Positions 10,593-19,474 of a stretch of 64,000 nucleotides of DNA are shown piece by piece. The DNA lies in the NCBI GenBank assembly GCA_951828585.1, contig OX639991.1, forward strand, positions 1,086,576 through 1,150,575, given 5' to 3'. Under the pieces are notes generated by a model, which saw only the letters and a list, made by a program, of their open reading frames with translations, was not told the DNA's origin and did not search any database. Source of the stretch: Longimicrobiales bacterium. Lineage in GTDB: Bacteria > Gemmatimonadota > Gemmatimonadetes > Longimicrobiales > Gaopeijiaceae. The stretch's first letter is position 1; every line of letters starts with the position of its first letter. The position numbers were made by a program, and so were the translations under genes.

Positions 10593-11750
10593 ATGACCTA
10601 CCTGCAGAACAGACGCGAATTCCTCAAGACTACCGCGGCGGCGGCCGGGGCCGTCGGGCTGGGCCTTGCCTACGACCCGGCGGACGCTGCCGCCGACTTC
10701 CCCCAATCCCCAATCTCCATCCTGGTACTGGGCGGCACCGGCTTCATCGGCCCCCACATGGTGCGCTACGCCATGTCGCGCGGCCACACGGTCACCCTCT
10801 TCAACCGCGGCCGCACCAACCCGAACCTCTTCCCGGAGCTGGAGAAGCTCGTCGGCGACCGCGACGGCAACCTCACCGCGCTGGAGGGCCGCCGGTTCGA
10901 CGCGGTCATCGACAACTCGGGGTTCGTACCGCGCCACGTGCGCGATTCCGCGGAGCTGCTGGCCGATTCGGGACGCTACATGTTCGTCTCGTCCATCTCC
11001 GCCTACCAGGACCTTACCCCGGACGGTATCACCGAAGACTACCCCGTCGGCCGACTCGACGATCCCACCGTGGAGGAAGTCACGGGCCAGACCTACGGCC
11101 CCCTCAAGGCGCTCTGCGAAGAGGCGGTCCAGGAGGTGTTCGGCGACCGCGCCAACATCGTTCGCCCCGGCTACATCGTCGGCCCCGGCGACCCCACCGA
11201 CCGTTGGACTTATTGGCCCGTGCGCGTTTCGATGGGAGGCGACATGCTGGTCCCCGGCACACCCGAAGATCCGGTTCAATTCATTGACGCGCGTGACCTC
11301 GGCAGCTGGATGGTCGGCATGCTGGAGAACGAAATGGGCGGCGTCTACAATGCCATCGGACCGGTGGAGCCGTTGAACATGGGAAGCATGCTGGAGACCT
11401 GCCGCGAGGTGAGCGGCGGAGACCCTGTCCTTCACTGGGTCGACGCGGAGTTCATTCAGGAACAGAACGTGTTCTTCCCCATCTGGAATCCCACCACGGG
11501 CGACTTCGGGGGGGCGCACAGGGTCGATATTTCGCGGGCCATCGCCACGGGGTATACGAGTCGGCCGGTTGCCAACACCGTGCGCGACACGCTGGAGTGG
11601 TGGAACGGCCTGGGCGAGGAGGACCGGCCGGGTGGTGCACTGCGAGCCGGACCGCGCCGGCCGGGAGCTCGCGGCGGTCAGGCGATCTCGACGGAAGAAA
11701 TGCTGGAAGAGGAGGCCGCGTTGCTCGCGGCATGGGCGGCACGGGCGTAA
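10593..11750 (+). CDS. Tat-exported NAD-dependent epimerase/dehydratase-family protein
   Basis: A 385-residue extended short-chain dehydrogenase/reductase fold. The start at ATG 10593 follows AGGAGCGGGCCAGG and puts a twin-arginine leader right at the N-terminus (QNRREFLKTTAAAAG), so an upstream in-frame start at 10542 was rejected. The nucleotide-binding loop is VLGGTGFIG, the catalytic Tyr/Lys pair is probably in TYGPLK, and a Ser-rich strand SSISAYQD precedes it. Export of a cofactor-dependent SDR by Tat fits loading of NAD(P) before transport. Substrate unknown; sugar-nucleotide or isoflavone-reductase-like labels are common for such proteins. A STAS gene follows after 26 bases. Confidence 0.8.
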   Translation: MTYLQNRREFLKTTAAAAGAVGLGLAYDPADAAADFPQSPISILVLGGTGFIGPHMVRYAMSRGHTVTLFNRGRTNPNLFPELEKLVGDRDGNLTALEGRRFDAVIDNSGFVPRHVRDSAELLADSGRYMFVSSISAYQDLTPDGITEDYPVGRLDDPTVEEVTGQTYGPLKALCEEAVQEVFGDRANIVRPGYIVGPGDPTDRWTYWPVRVSMGGDMLVPGTPEDPVQFIDARDLGSWMVGMLENEMGGVYNAIGPVEPLNMGSMLETCREVSGGDPVLHWVDAEFIQEQNVFFPIWNPTTGDFGGAHRVDISRAIATGYTSRPVANTVRDTLEWWNGLGEEDRPGGALRAGPRRPGARGGQAISTEEMLEEEAALLAAWAARA

Positions 11751-11776
11751 TTGCTCACAAGATTTCAGGAAAGCCA

Positions 11777-12139
11777 ATGGAACTTGATCTCACTTGGTCG
11801 CGGAACGGTGGAATCCTCATCGCGAGGCCGAAAGGTCGTATTTACAGCTCGAACTACCTGGACTGGCAAACCGCCCTTGAGCGCGGGATCAGTCCGGATG
11901 ACACCGCGCTCCTGGTCGACTTCACGCACGTCCCGTACCTGAGCAGCGCGGGTCTCCGGGTTCTATTGACTACGGCGAAGCAGTTCAACGAGCCCGGCCG
12001 GGCGTTCGCGATCTGCCAGCTGACCCGCACGGTCCGGAAGGTCCTGGCCGCCAGCGGCTTTGACCGGGTTGTGACGGTGTACGAATCCGAGGCCGAGGCC
12101 GTCGCCGCAATCACGGGGGACGGGGCGGCGGAAGCCTGA
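11777..12139 (+). CDS. STAS-domain anti-sigma-factor antagonist-like protein
   Basis: A 120-residue single STAS domain. The start at ATG 11777 is preceded by AGGAAAGCC; the longer frame upstream overlaps the epimerase gene and lacks similarity. The conserved phospho-acceptor loop is YLSSAGLRVLL, with the serine pair where SpoIIAA/RsbV-type proteins are phosphorylated, so it should switch a partner by phosphorylation. No HPK-like anti-sigma kinase or PP2C phosphatase lies nearby, so any partner is encoded elsewhere. It is only 26 bases from the epimerase stop and may be co-transcribed. It converges on the DUF1028 gene with a 10-base gap. Confidence 0.85.
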   Translation: MELDLTWSRNGGILIARPKGRIYSSNYLDWQTALERGISPDDTALLVDFTHVPYLSSAGLRVLLTTAKQFNEPGRAFAICQLTRTVRKVLAASGFDRVVTVYESEAEAVAAITGDGAAEA

Positions 12140-12149
12140 TCCGGGGGGT

Positions 12150-12989
12150 TCAGCCTCCTCGCGCTTTCCAGGCGTCGTAACGCATCCTCAGCGTCCTGAC
12201 CGGGTTGGCGTTCTCTCCGGTCTGGATGTTCTCGTCGTGGACGTCGATGAAGAGCGAATACTCCCCGTCGTTGAACGACTCGCCCTCCGGGTCGTCCGGG
12301 TTGGCGACCAGGATGTAGGCCACGTGTGAGGTCTTGCCGTCGCAGGGGACCTCCAGCACCGGCTCCGACTCGCAGGTGCAGCGCCGGTCGCCGCCATGGG
12401 CGTCGGCGGCCTCCATCGCGGCCATGACCCGGTCGGCCATGGTGCCGCCCTCGCTCTTGAAAGCCTCCACCGCCATGTGCACCACGTCGTCCGAGGCCAG
12501 GATGTTGCCCTGCACCGAAAAGTAGATCCCCTCGTCCGGAATGCTGTCGGCGACATTCAGCGAGGCGGCCCCGTTGCCGCTTCCGGAGTGGCCCGCGTAG
12601 CGCCCCTGAAGGTCCACGATCCCGAACTGGCGTCCCGCGAAGCGCGGATCCTCCGAGAGCATCTCGATGATCTCTTCCGGGGGCGTCCCCGCCTTGAGCT
12701 CCCGGTAGATGAGCAGCTGGTTTTCGCGCGTGTTGTCCACCGCGGCCTGGGCGGCGGCCACCGCCACGCCCGGCACCACGATGGCCTGAATGTCCATGAG
12801 TCCCTTCGCCGGGAAACCCGCGAACCGCCCCTGCGCCACGCAGGTAGCCGACGCGATGATGACCTGGCCGGTGCGCGTGTCGACAGCGATCACGGACCAG
12901 GTGGCGGAGAGGAGGGAGGGAGAGAGGGCGAGGAGCGGCAGTGTGGCCAGCAGGCGCCGGGCTTGCCGTCCAAAGGAGTCGCGGGTCAT
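12150..12989 (-). CDS. DUF1028 family (Ntn-hydrolase-like) exported protein
   Basis: A 279-residue protein from ATG 12989, preceded by GAGGTAACACG. The leader [17 protein letters not shown] is a signal peptide; the mature part begins [13 protein letters not shown], the DUF1028 hallmark with a Thr/Ser near the new N-terminus, followed by [18 protein letters not shown] and [16 protein letters not shown]. Structures in this family show an N-terminal nucleophile hydrolase fold, but the substrate is unknown; peptide or amide bonds are suspected. A C-terminal extension with CTCESEP and [15 protein letters not shown] may bind a ligand. It is divergent from the Gfo/Idh/MocA gene across 84 bases. Confidence 0.85.
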   Translation of the reverse strand: MTRDSFGRQARRLLATLPLLALSPSLLSATWSVIAVDTRTGQVIIASATCVAQGRFAGFPAKGLMDIQAIVVPGVAVAAAQAAVDNTRENQLLIYRELKAGTPPEEIIEMLSEDPRFAGRQFGIVDLQGRYAGHSGSGNGAASLNVADSIPDEGIYFSVQGNILASDDVVHMAVEAFKSEGGTMADRVMAAMEAADAHGGDRRCTCESEPVLEVPCDGKTSHVAYILVANPDDPEGESFNDGEYSLFIDVHDENIQTGENANPVRTLRMRYDAWKARGG

Positions 12990-13073
12990 CGTGTTACCTC
13001 GCTGTCTGAAGGCCGGGGAGAGCGCCCGCGCGCGCCGCGGTGCCTCCCGGTCCCCAACGTGGAGAAACCGACC

Positions 13074-14561
13074 GTGTCCGACAAGCTGAATCGCAGGGAT
13101 TTCGTGGACCGCAGTTCCAAACTGGCCATGGGGGCGATGATCGTGCCGCGCCATGTTCTCGGGGGACCGGGGTACCAGGCGCCGTCCGACATGCTCAACC
13201 TCGCGATCATCGGGGTGGGCGGTCAGGGGACCGAGAACGCGCAGGAGTTCGGCACCGAGCACATAGCCGCGATCTGCGACATCGACTTCGGCGTCGTGCA
13301 CCGGCGCGTGCAGGAACGGATGACCGACGGCGACGGCAACCCCCGCGAGAAGGGCCATCGCTGGCGTGAACAGTTCCTGCAGGCGCGCCAGTACACCGAC
13401 TTTCGCGAGCTCCTCGACCGCGAAGCGGACCTCGACGCGGTCCTGATCGCGACCCCCGACCACCTGCACGCGTCGATCGCCAAGGCCGCGATGGAGGCCG
13501 GCAAGCACGTCTACGTCGAGAAACCGCTCACCTACACCGTGCACGAGGCGCGCGCGCTGAACGAGATCGCCGAGCGCACCGGCGTGGTCACCCAGATGGG
13601 CAACCAGGGTCACTCGGAGGACGGGGCTCGCCTGATCAACGAGTGGGTGGCCGCAGGCATTCTGGGGGACGTGACCGAGGTGCACATCTGGACGAACCGG
13701 CCGATCTGGCCGCAGGGCTTCCAGCGTCCCGGCCGCTGGGATGGCGGTCTGAATCCCGGCTGGTACCAGCAGTGGAACCGGGGCACGATGCTCTCCATGA
13801 TGGCCGACGTGATGGACGCCGGATATCCCCAGCCCAAGGGAATGAACTGGGACCTCTACCTGGGCCCCACCACGAAGGAGATCCCCTACCACCCCGTCTA
13901 CCACCCCTTCAACTGGCGCGGCTGGGTCGACTTCGGGGTCAGCGCGCTCGGAGACATGGGCGCGCACCTGGTCGACCACCCCTACTGGGCCCTCGGGCTC
14001 ACCTATCCCACGACCATCGAGGCCACGTCCTCACCGTGGGGCGGCCCCTCCGAGGACCCCGCATCCTACCCGCAGGCCATGCGGGCCCACTACGAGTTCC
14101 CCGCCCGGGACGGCATGCCCCCCGTCGACATGCACTGGTACGACGGTGGCTTCATGCCCCCGCGCCCCAGGTCCCTGCCCGACGATGTGCGCCTGAACCG
14201 CACCGGCGGCGTCATGTTCCTGGGCGAGCGCGGCATCCTCATGCACGGCACCTATGGCCGCAATCCCAGGCTCTTCCCCGAGTCGCTGGCAGCCGAGGCG
14301 GAGGCCGTGCCGCAGAGCTACCCGCGGATCGAGGACAACCACCAGATGAACTGGGTGAAGGCCTGCAAGGAGGGCGGCGAGGCGTCGAGTCCGTTCGGCT
14401 ATGCGTCACGGCTGACGGAGGTGATGCTGCTGGGGGTTGTGGCGCTGCGCGCGGGCCAGGGACAGAAGATCCATTACGACGCCGAGGGCATGCGGATCAC
14501 GAACGTGGAGGAGGCGAACCGGTACCTGACGCGCGAGTATCGGGCAGGGTGGGAGGTCTGA
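13074..14561 (+). CDS. Gfo/Idh/MocA-family oxidoreductase, Tat-exported
   Basis: A 495-residue product from GTG 13074, placed eight bases after GGAGA; an earlier GTG (13059) would need no such site. The twin-arginine-type leader [15 protein letters not shown] lies at residues 6-20. The NAD(P)-binding motif [12 protein letters not shown] follows, and the conserved [11 protein letters not shown] segment marks the family's catalytic lysine region. About 100 extra residues relative to short members contain aromatic-rich segments ([12 protein letters not shown]) typical of the long Tat-exported members seen near glycan degradation loci. The likely role is redox chemistry on a sugar or inositol in the periplasm. 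It stands alone, divergent from DUF1028. Confidence 0.85.
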   Translation: MSDKLNRRDFVDRSSKLAMGAMIVPRHVLGGPGYQAPSDMLNLAIIGVGGQGTENAQEFGTEHIAAICDIDFGVVHRRVQERMTDGDGNPREKGHRWREQFLQARQYTDFRELLDREADLDAVLIATPDHLHASIAKAAMEAGKHVYVEKPLTYTVHEARALNEIAERTGVVTQMGNQGHSEDGARLINEWVAAGILGDVTEVHIWTNRPIWPQGFQRPGRWDGGLNPGWYQQWNRGTMLSMMADVMDAGYPQPKGMNWDLYLGPTTKEIPYHPVYHPFNWRGWVDFGVSALGDMGAHLVDHPYWALGLTYPTTIEATSSPWGGPSEDPASYPQAMRAHYEFPARDGMPPVDMHWYDGGFMPPRPRSLPDDVRLNRTGGVMFLGERGILMHGTYGRNPRLFPESLAAEAEAVPQSYPRIEDNHQMNWVKACKEGGEASSPFGYASRLTEVMLLGVVALRAGQGQKIHYDAEGMRITNVEEANRYLTREYRAGWEV

Positions 14562-14663
14562 GGCGGCCGCGTACCGCGGAGGCCTGGGGCGCACGCGGTA
14601 ACCACGGAGGGCACGTACCACGGAGCCCGAGGCGGACGCATACCCCACCCGTCCCTCAAGGTT

Positions 14664-14695
14664 AACTTGAAATGATCTCAAGATGATATTAAGTT
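14664..14695 (+). promoter_or_regulatory. Operator-like dyads upstream of the VapBC-type pair
   Basis: The AT-rich island contains TTGAAATGATCTCAA (14667-14681; 12 of 15 positions symmetric) nested in a wider AACTT...AAGTT pair (14664-14668 and 14691-14695). It lies 64-95 bases before the antitoxin ATG, in contrast to the GC-rich surroundings. Autorepression by the antitoxin-toxin complex is the usual pattern. Confidence 0.4.
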
Positions 14696-14758
14696 GATCT
14701 TTGGCGCAAACGTGTCGTCCGCAGCCGATGATTCAGCTTTGGGACCAGGAAGGATTCG

Positions 14759-15010
14759 ATGTCGAGCACCATCAACGTGAAGACCCTCCGCAGCGAGATG
14801 CGCCGGATCGTGGAGCGGGTGCGCAGGGGCGAGGACTTCACGGTCCTGTACCGCAGCCGTCCAGCGTTCCGGATCGTACCCGTGACCGGCGGCTTCGCCC
14901 ACGGATCCGGCGAAGACGATGCCCTCTACAAGGCCGAGGCCGTCGGAACCTCGACCGACGGGCTGACCGCGGCCGATCACGACCGGCTGATTTACGGCCT
15001 CGGTGAGTAG
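14759..15010 (+). CDS. Antitoxin of the Phd/YefM or VapB kind
   Basis: An 83-residue protein from ATG 14759 with a strong ribosome site (AGGAAGGATTCG). The N-terminal segment STINVKTLRSEMRRIVERVR and the FTVLYRSRPAFRIVP strand look like a Phd-type DNA-binding antitoxin fold. The C-terminus is acidic and would wrap the toxin. It overlaps the PIN toxin gene by eight bases, the standard coupled layout. It probably neutralises the nuclease and represses its own promoter. Confidence 0.75.
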   Translation: MSSTINVKTLRSEMRRIVERVRRGEDFTVLYRSRPAFRIVPVTGGFAHGSGEDDALYKAEAVGTSTDGLTAADHDRLIYGLGE

Positions 15011-15425
15011 CCGCGCCCTCTTCGTCGACACGGCCGGCTGGATGGCGATGGCCGACGCTGCCGACCCGATGCACATGGCCACCCGCCAGGACCGCGACGC
15101 CTGCTTGCTGGGTGGCGGCGTCCTGGTCACGACGGACTACGTCCTCGACGAAACCCTGACCCTGATCCGGTCCCGTCTGGGACTCCAGGCAGCCCGCCGA
15201 TGGTGGCCGCAGGTCGACGCCAGCAACCGGCTGCAGTGGGAGCGGATCGGACCCGCACGCGCCGAGGAGGCCCGCAGGTGGTTCTTCACCTGGAGCGACA
15301 AGGACTTCTCCTTCACGGACTGCACCAGCTTCGTCGTCATGGAGGAGCTTCGCCTGCGGAGAGTGCTCACTACCGACCGCCACTTCGTGCAGGCGGGCTT
15401 TGAGGTGCTGCCGGGCATCCCGTGA
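15003..15425 (+). CDS. PIN-domain ribonuclease toxin (VapC-like)
   Basis: A 140-residue PIN protein starting at GTG 15003 inside the antitoxin gene. The acidic metal ligands are visible: Asp in LFVDTAGW, Glu in VLDETL, Asp in FTDCTSF and Asp in LTTDRHF. VapC-type toxins cut tRNA or rRNA with Mg2+ when freed from antitoxin. The length is normal. The target cannot be told from sequence. Confidence 0.85.
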   Translation: MSSRALFVDTAGWMAMADAADPMHMATRQDRDACLLGGGVLVTTDYVLDETLTLIRSRLGLQAARRWWPQVDASNRLQWERIGPARAEEARRWFFTWSDKDFSFTDCTSFVVMEELRLRRVLTTDRHFVQAGFEVLPGIP

Positions 15426-15484
15426 TGAGTTGTCGCCGATTGTCGCTCGAGGATGACTGTGCGACATGGAAGGGGTGCAGCTGC

Positions 15485-16183
15485 GTGAGACGGTTCTTAA
15501 TGGCTGGCGCGGTCCTCTTGGGGTCGGCGTGTTACGATCCGCCTTACGTGCCGCCGGAAGGGCTGCCGGAGCTCTTCGAAGCGGTTGCGGCGGAACCCGC
15601 ACTGTACGAATCGGCGATGGATGGCTGCATCCAGGTCCACAATGTGTGGAAGGCCCAGGTCAGGGCCGTTCATCTCACCGCCCGCAGGTCGATCACGGAT
15701 CGGGTGGATATGCTCCGAGACAGCGTCTACACACCGTATTCCGAGTTCTGGGATGGGTACCTTGGCCGTGGTTTCGACAGGTGGGTGCGACGCCACTTTG
15801 ATCTCGCAGGTCATCCCGCCGGGACCAACCCGACTCGAACCCATTTCCTTGGTGTGATCGCCGACGTAACGGCACGCGCCGAGGAGATCACGGGACTTCG
15901 CGGCTGCGCCGAGTGGTACCTCGTGTATGGTCCCGGCTACGCCAGTATGGGCGGCTTGTCGGATGGCCGGATGCTGGTCGACTTCTTCGCCCTCGGCCTC
16001 GGTGATGACTTCAACACCGACGACATGCGCCGAGTGGTTTCCCACGAGGTCGCGCACGTGCTCCGGGGCCAGGCATCTCAACCCGAAGCATGGAGGCACG
16101 GCCGGGATGCCCTCATCGATCTGTTTCGGTTGTCGGCCCGGAGGATACTCGACGAGAGCGGATACTCGCCGCAGCCACCGTAG
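15485..16183 (+). CDS. Putative lipoprotein with HExxH-type metalloprotease motif
   Basis: A 232-residue product from GTG 15485, chosen because GGAAGGGG precedes it and it puts the leader RRFLMAGAVLLGSAC at the N-terminus, ending in a lipobox-like cysteine. The body holds a helix with VVSHEVAHVLRGQ near residue 195, a HExxH zincin signature, but no clear third metal ligand was identified; a downstream WRHGRD may serve. The mature part would sit on a membrane facing the periplasm. Not recognised as a named family. It follows the PIN gene closely (59 bases) on the same strand but is unlikely to be part of that pair. Confidence 0.55.
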   Translation: MRRFLMAGAVLLGSACYDPPYVPPEGLPELFEAVAAEPALYESAMDGCIQVHNVWKAQVRAVHLTARRSITDRVDMLRDSVYTPYSEFWDGYLGRGFDRWVRRHFDLAGHPAGTNPTRTHFLGVIADVTARAEEITGLRGCAEWYLVYGPGYASMGGLSDGRMLVDFFALGLGDDFNTDDMRRVVSHEVAHVLRGQASQPEAWRHGRDALIDLFRLSARRILDESGYSPQPP

Positions 16184-16246
16184 GCTTCGTTCACCCCCCA
16201 GCAGCCCGCTCTCCGGCAGGTCACCCCACCCCGGCCCCTCACCCCC

Positions 16247-18049
16247 TCACAACGGATCCCCATAGAACCTCCACCCCGTCTCGAACCCCCGCCCCGGCGC
16301 CTCACCCAGCAACCGCGCCCGCACCATCTCGATCGGCATCGTCCCGCCCCGCAGGATCATGTCGTGGAACTCGCGTTCACTCATCCGCCCCCCGCCGACC
16401 AGCTGCTCGTGCAGCGACCGGATCTGCAGTCCCCCCAGCATGTAGGCGGCCTGGTAGAGCGGCGAATACGTCCCGTTGAAGGAGCGGCGCACCTCGGCGG
16501 TAGCGTTGGCAGGCTCGTGGCCGACCCGGTCGATCAGGAAGGTGATTGCCTCGGTCGGGGTCATGCGCTCCAGGTGGAAGCTCAGCGAGAAGATGATTCG
16601 CGCGGCCCGGTGCATGCGCCAGAAGAGCATCCCCACGCGGTCCTCGGGTGTGGTCGGGAAGCCCAGGTCCCAGAGCCGCATCTCCCAGTAGAGCGCCCAG
16701 CCCTCGGTCCAGAAGGGCGTGCGGAAGAGTCCCCGGTGCGAATTGTAGCGTTCGTTCATGAATCCCTGCAGGTGGTGCCCGGGGATGAGCTCGTGGTGAA
16801 CCGTCGCGCGCGAGAAGTGGATGTTGTTGCCCCGCATGCTCATGCGCTTCTCGTCGTGGGTCATCTCGTCGGTGGGGAAGGAGACGCGGATGACTTCGCC
16901 GCCCAGGAAGAACGGAGCGATCCGCTGGCGTTCCGGCGACATCATCTCCAGGCGCCAGCCCTCCTTGGCCAGGGCCGGGATGGTCAACAGGCCGCGTGAC
17001 TCGACGAAGTCAACTGCTTCCTGCGCCAGCATCCTGACCACCTCGGGCTGTCCCCCCGGCTCCGCGTGCAGCGTCTTGACGTGTTCCAGCGCCGCCTTCC
17101 AGTCCTCGCCGAACCCCAGGTCACGGGACGCCTCCAGCATCCGCTCCTCGCACCAGGCGAACTCGCGGTCCGCGATCGCGATCAGCTCAGCGGGCGTGTA
17201 CGGGATCATCTCGCGGGCCAGGTCGGCGGCCATGCCATCGGCCCCGATCGGGTTGCCGACGATCGGCTCCTCGCCCCCCTCCGGCCAGCCTACGACCTGC
17301 GTCCGCAGCGTCGACAGGTAGCCGCCCAGAGCCCGGTCCGCCTCTTCGTAGGGCTGCTTCGCCCACCAGGTGAAGAGTGGGTCGTAGCCGGCGTAGTGGC
17401 GGTACCAGCTGCCGAGTGTACTTCGGTAGGATTGAAGCACGCGCACGGCCCTGAGTCCGGTGATGGGTGTCGGCGTTGAACGCCCATCCCCTCCCGGACC
17501 AGCCCCCCCGGCGGCTGCCCCGGACTTCAGGCCTTCCTCGGCGCCTTCTACCGCGACGGCCAGCGCGGCCAGGCTTGACGCCGTTTCCTGCCCGTCGACC
17601 GGGCGGCCGTGGTGGCGGATTTCGAGGAGCGCCAGAATGTCCGCTCCGAAGGGCAACAGCGGTCCCACCTCGGCGACGGTTCGTTCCTCCCGCGCGAGCA
17701 GCTCCTGCCGGTACCGCACTTCGGCGCTCAGGAGCACGTGGTCGATGCTTCCGTCGACATCGTCCATGCCAACGGCCAGCGCTTCGAGCGCCTCGGCCCA
17801 GCGGTCGAGAAACTCGCGCATGCGTTCGTGCCGCGCGGCCGAGTTCGGCATGCCCGCCCACTTGCGCTCCAGCGCGGCCAGATCCGAGCTGAACCGGTTC
17901 ACCACCGAGGCGAGGCTCGATGTCTCGAAAGCGGCGATGTCGGTGAGATCGGGGACCGCCGAGGGGGACTGGGGGGCGGCGGGGGTCGGGACGGACGCGG
18001 CGGCGGCGAGGGTGACGGCGGCCAGGGCGAGGGAGCGGTGACGGTACAT
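16247..18049 (-). CDS. DUF885 secreted zinc-dependent protein
   Basis: A 600-residue protein from ATG 18049. Residues 1-26 are a signal peptide (LALAAVTLAAAASVPTPAA). The metal site is the HHELIPGHHLQGF stretch (HExxxGHH), and the C-terminal part with WALYWEMRLWDLGF and GGLQIRSLHEQL is the DUF885 signature. These proteins are all-helical, collagenase-like in fold and presumed peptidases. Much longer antisense extensions of this frame exist upstream of the ATG through the RtcB gene but carry no leader. It is divergent from RtcB with 111 bases between. Confidence 0.9.
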   Translation of the reverse strand: MYRHRSLALAAVTLAAAASVPTPAAPQSPSAVPDLTDIAAFETSSLASVVNRFSSDLAALERKWAGMPNSAARHERMREFLDRWAEALEALAVGMDDVDGSIDHVLLSAEVRYRQELLAREERTVAEVGPLLPFGADILALLEIRHHGRPVDGQETASSLAALAVAVEGAEEGLKSGAAAGGAGPGGDGRSTPTPITGLRAVRVLQSYRSTLGSWYRHYAGYDPLFTWWAKQPYEEADRALGGYLSTLRTQVVGWPEGGEEPIVGNPIGADGMAADLAREMIPYTPAELIAIADREFAWCEERMLEASRDLGFGEDWKAALEHVKTLHAEPGGQPEVVRMLAQEAVDFVESRGLLTIPALAKEGWRLEMMSPERQRIAPFFLGGEVIRVSFPTDEMTHDEKRMSMRGNNIHFSRATVHHELIPGHHLQGFMNERYNSHRGLFRTPFWTEGWALYWEMRLWDLGFPTTPEDRVGMLFWRMHRAARIIFSLSFHLERMTPTEAITFLIDRVGHEPANATAEVRRSFNGTYSPLYQAAYMLGGLQIRSLHEQLVGGGRMSEREFHDMILRGGTMPIEMVRARLLGEAPGRGFETGWRFYGDPL

Positions 18050-18160
18050 GGGTGACTCGTGTGGCTGGTGTACGGGGTGGTGGGGGGCGCGTAAGCTAAT
18101 GGTTGCGGTGCGATCGGGCACCGAGGGCGCTGTGGAACCGGACGCAAGGAGCCCCACCCC

Positions 18161-19369
18161 ATGCAGATCTTCGGCCAACACGAGAAACAGACACTGGCCC
18201 AGCTCGAACGGGTCGCCGAGCGGGCCGAACACGCGGCCCTGATGGCCGACGGCCACCTCGGCTACGTGATGCCGATCGGGGGCGTGGCCGCGTACCGCAA
18301 CCAGGTGAGCGTGGCGGGGGTGGGGTTCGACATCGCCTGCGGGAACGCGGCGATCCGGACTGATCTGGGGCTGGGTGATCTCGCGGGCCGGCCGGGTGGG
18401 TTGCGGCGCCATCTGGAGCACATTGGCGACGAGTTGCAGTCGGGCATCTCGTTCGGGGTGGGGGGTGTGAACCGGTCGCCCGACGCGCCTTCGGACCATC
18501 CGCTCTTCGAGGACGCGGCGTGGGCGGCGGTCCCCGCCAGCCACCGGGGCGCGCTGCTGGACAAGGCGCGCAAGCAGCTCGGCTCGGTGGGGTCGGGGAA
18601 TCACTACGTGGACGTGTTCGCTGACGAAGGGGACCGGATCTGGGTCGGGGTCCACTTCGGGTCGCGGGGGTTCGGGCACACGGTGGCGTCGTCGTTCCTG
18701 GCCATCGGGCAGGGCGCCGAGTGGGGGACACGGGTGCCCGAGTCGGAGATCATCTTCGATCTCGACGCCCCCGCCGGGCACGACTACTGGGCGCTGATGA
18801 AGCTGGCGGGGCGGTACGCCTACGCGGGGCGCGAGTGGGCGGCCCGGAAGGCCGTGAAGATCATCGGGGGGCGCGAGGTTGAGCTGGTGCACAATCACCA
18901 CAACTTCGCCTGGGAGGAGGAGCACTTCGGGCGCACCTATGTGGTGGTTCGCAAGGGGGCGACGCCGGCGTTTCCGGGACAGAAGGGGTTCGTGGGCGGG
19001 TCGATGGGGGACGATGCGGTGATTCTGGAGGGGACGCGGGGGGCGGGTCCGGAGTCGCCGATGGGCGAGATGCAGGCGCGGGCGCTCTACTCGACGGTGC
19101 ACGGCGCGGGCCGTGTGATGAGCCGCACGGCCGCGCTGGGGAAACGGCACCGCCGGACGGGCAAGGTGCTGAAGCGCGGGAAGGTGAGCCGCGCGATGAT
19201 GGCGGAGTGGGTGGAGCGGAAGGGGGTGGTGCTGCGGGGGGGTGGGGTGGACGAGAGTCCGCACGTGTACCGGAAGCTGAACGAGGTGCTGGCGGCGCAG
19301 GGTGAGACGGTGACGGTGCTGCACACGCTGCGGCCGCTTGTGGTGGTGATGGCGGGGGGGCGGTGGTAG
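18161..19369 (+). CDS. rtcB: RtcB-family RNA-splicing ligase, divergent subtype
   Basis: A 402-residue protein, close to the length of E. coli RtcB. Family motifs appear in order but in variant form: ADGHLGYVMPIGGV, GVGFDIACG (Asp57 and Cys60, the metal pair), GSVGSGNHYVDV, GVHFGSRGFGH, NHHNFAWEE, KGATPAFPGQKG and the guanylylation region HGAGRVMSR. The variations point to an RtcB2/RtcB3-type paralogue. RtcB joins RNA 2',3'-cyclic phosphate and 5'-OH ends with GTP and Mn2+, in tRNA or damaged-RNA repair. No archease or RtcA partner is nearby. Confidence 0.88.
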   Translation: MQIFGQHEKQTLAQLERVAERAEHAALMADGHLGYVMPIGGVAAYRNQVSVAGVGFDIACGNAAIRTDLGLGDLAGRPGGLRRHLEHIGDELQSGISFGVGGVNRSPDAPSDHPLFEDAAWAAVPASHRGALLDKARKQLGSVGSGNHYVDVFADEGDRIWVGVHFGSRGFGHTVASSFLAIGQGAEWGTRVPESEIIFDLDAPAGHDYWALMKLAGRYAYAGREWAARKAVKIIGGREVELVHNHHNFAWEEEHFGRTYVVVRKGATPAFPGQKGFVGGSMGDDAVILEGTRGAGPESPMGEMQARALYSTVHGAGRVMSRTAALGKRHRRTGKVLKRGKVSRAMMAEWVERKGVVLRGGGVDESPHVYRKLNEVLAAQGETVTVLHTLRPLVVVMAGGRW

Positions 19370-19474
19370 TCCCCCCTGCGCGACCGTTGCGCGTCGAGTG
19401 GGGGCGCACCATCCTTGCGGGACCGGCGAAACGCAGATCGACAGCGCCATACACCAGACCAGAGGGAACCCGGC

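Noticed and set aside
12396-13073. Extension of the Gfo/Idh/MocA frame across the DUF1028 gene
   Set aside because: It is antisense to a real gene and lacks the Tat leader position; GTG 13074 has a ribosome site.
19370-19405. Terminator hairpin after RtcB
   Set aside because: CCCCC and GGGGG arms are far apart and the inner pairing is weak.
18050-19450. Extension of the DUF885 frame upstream through the RtcB region
   Set aside because: Low-complexity Arg/Pro/His-rich translation with no leader; the ATG at 18049 starts a proper signal peptide.
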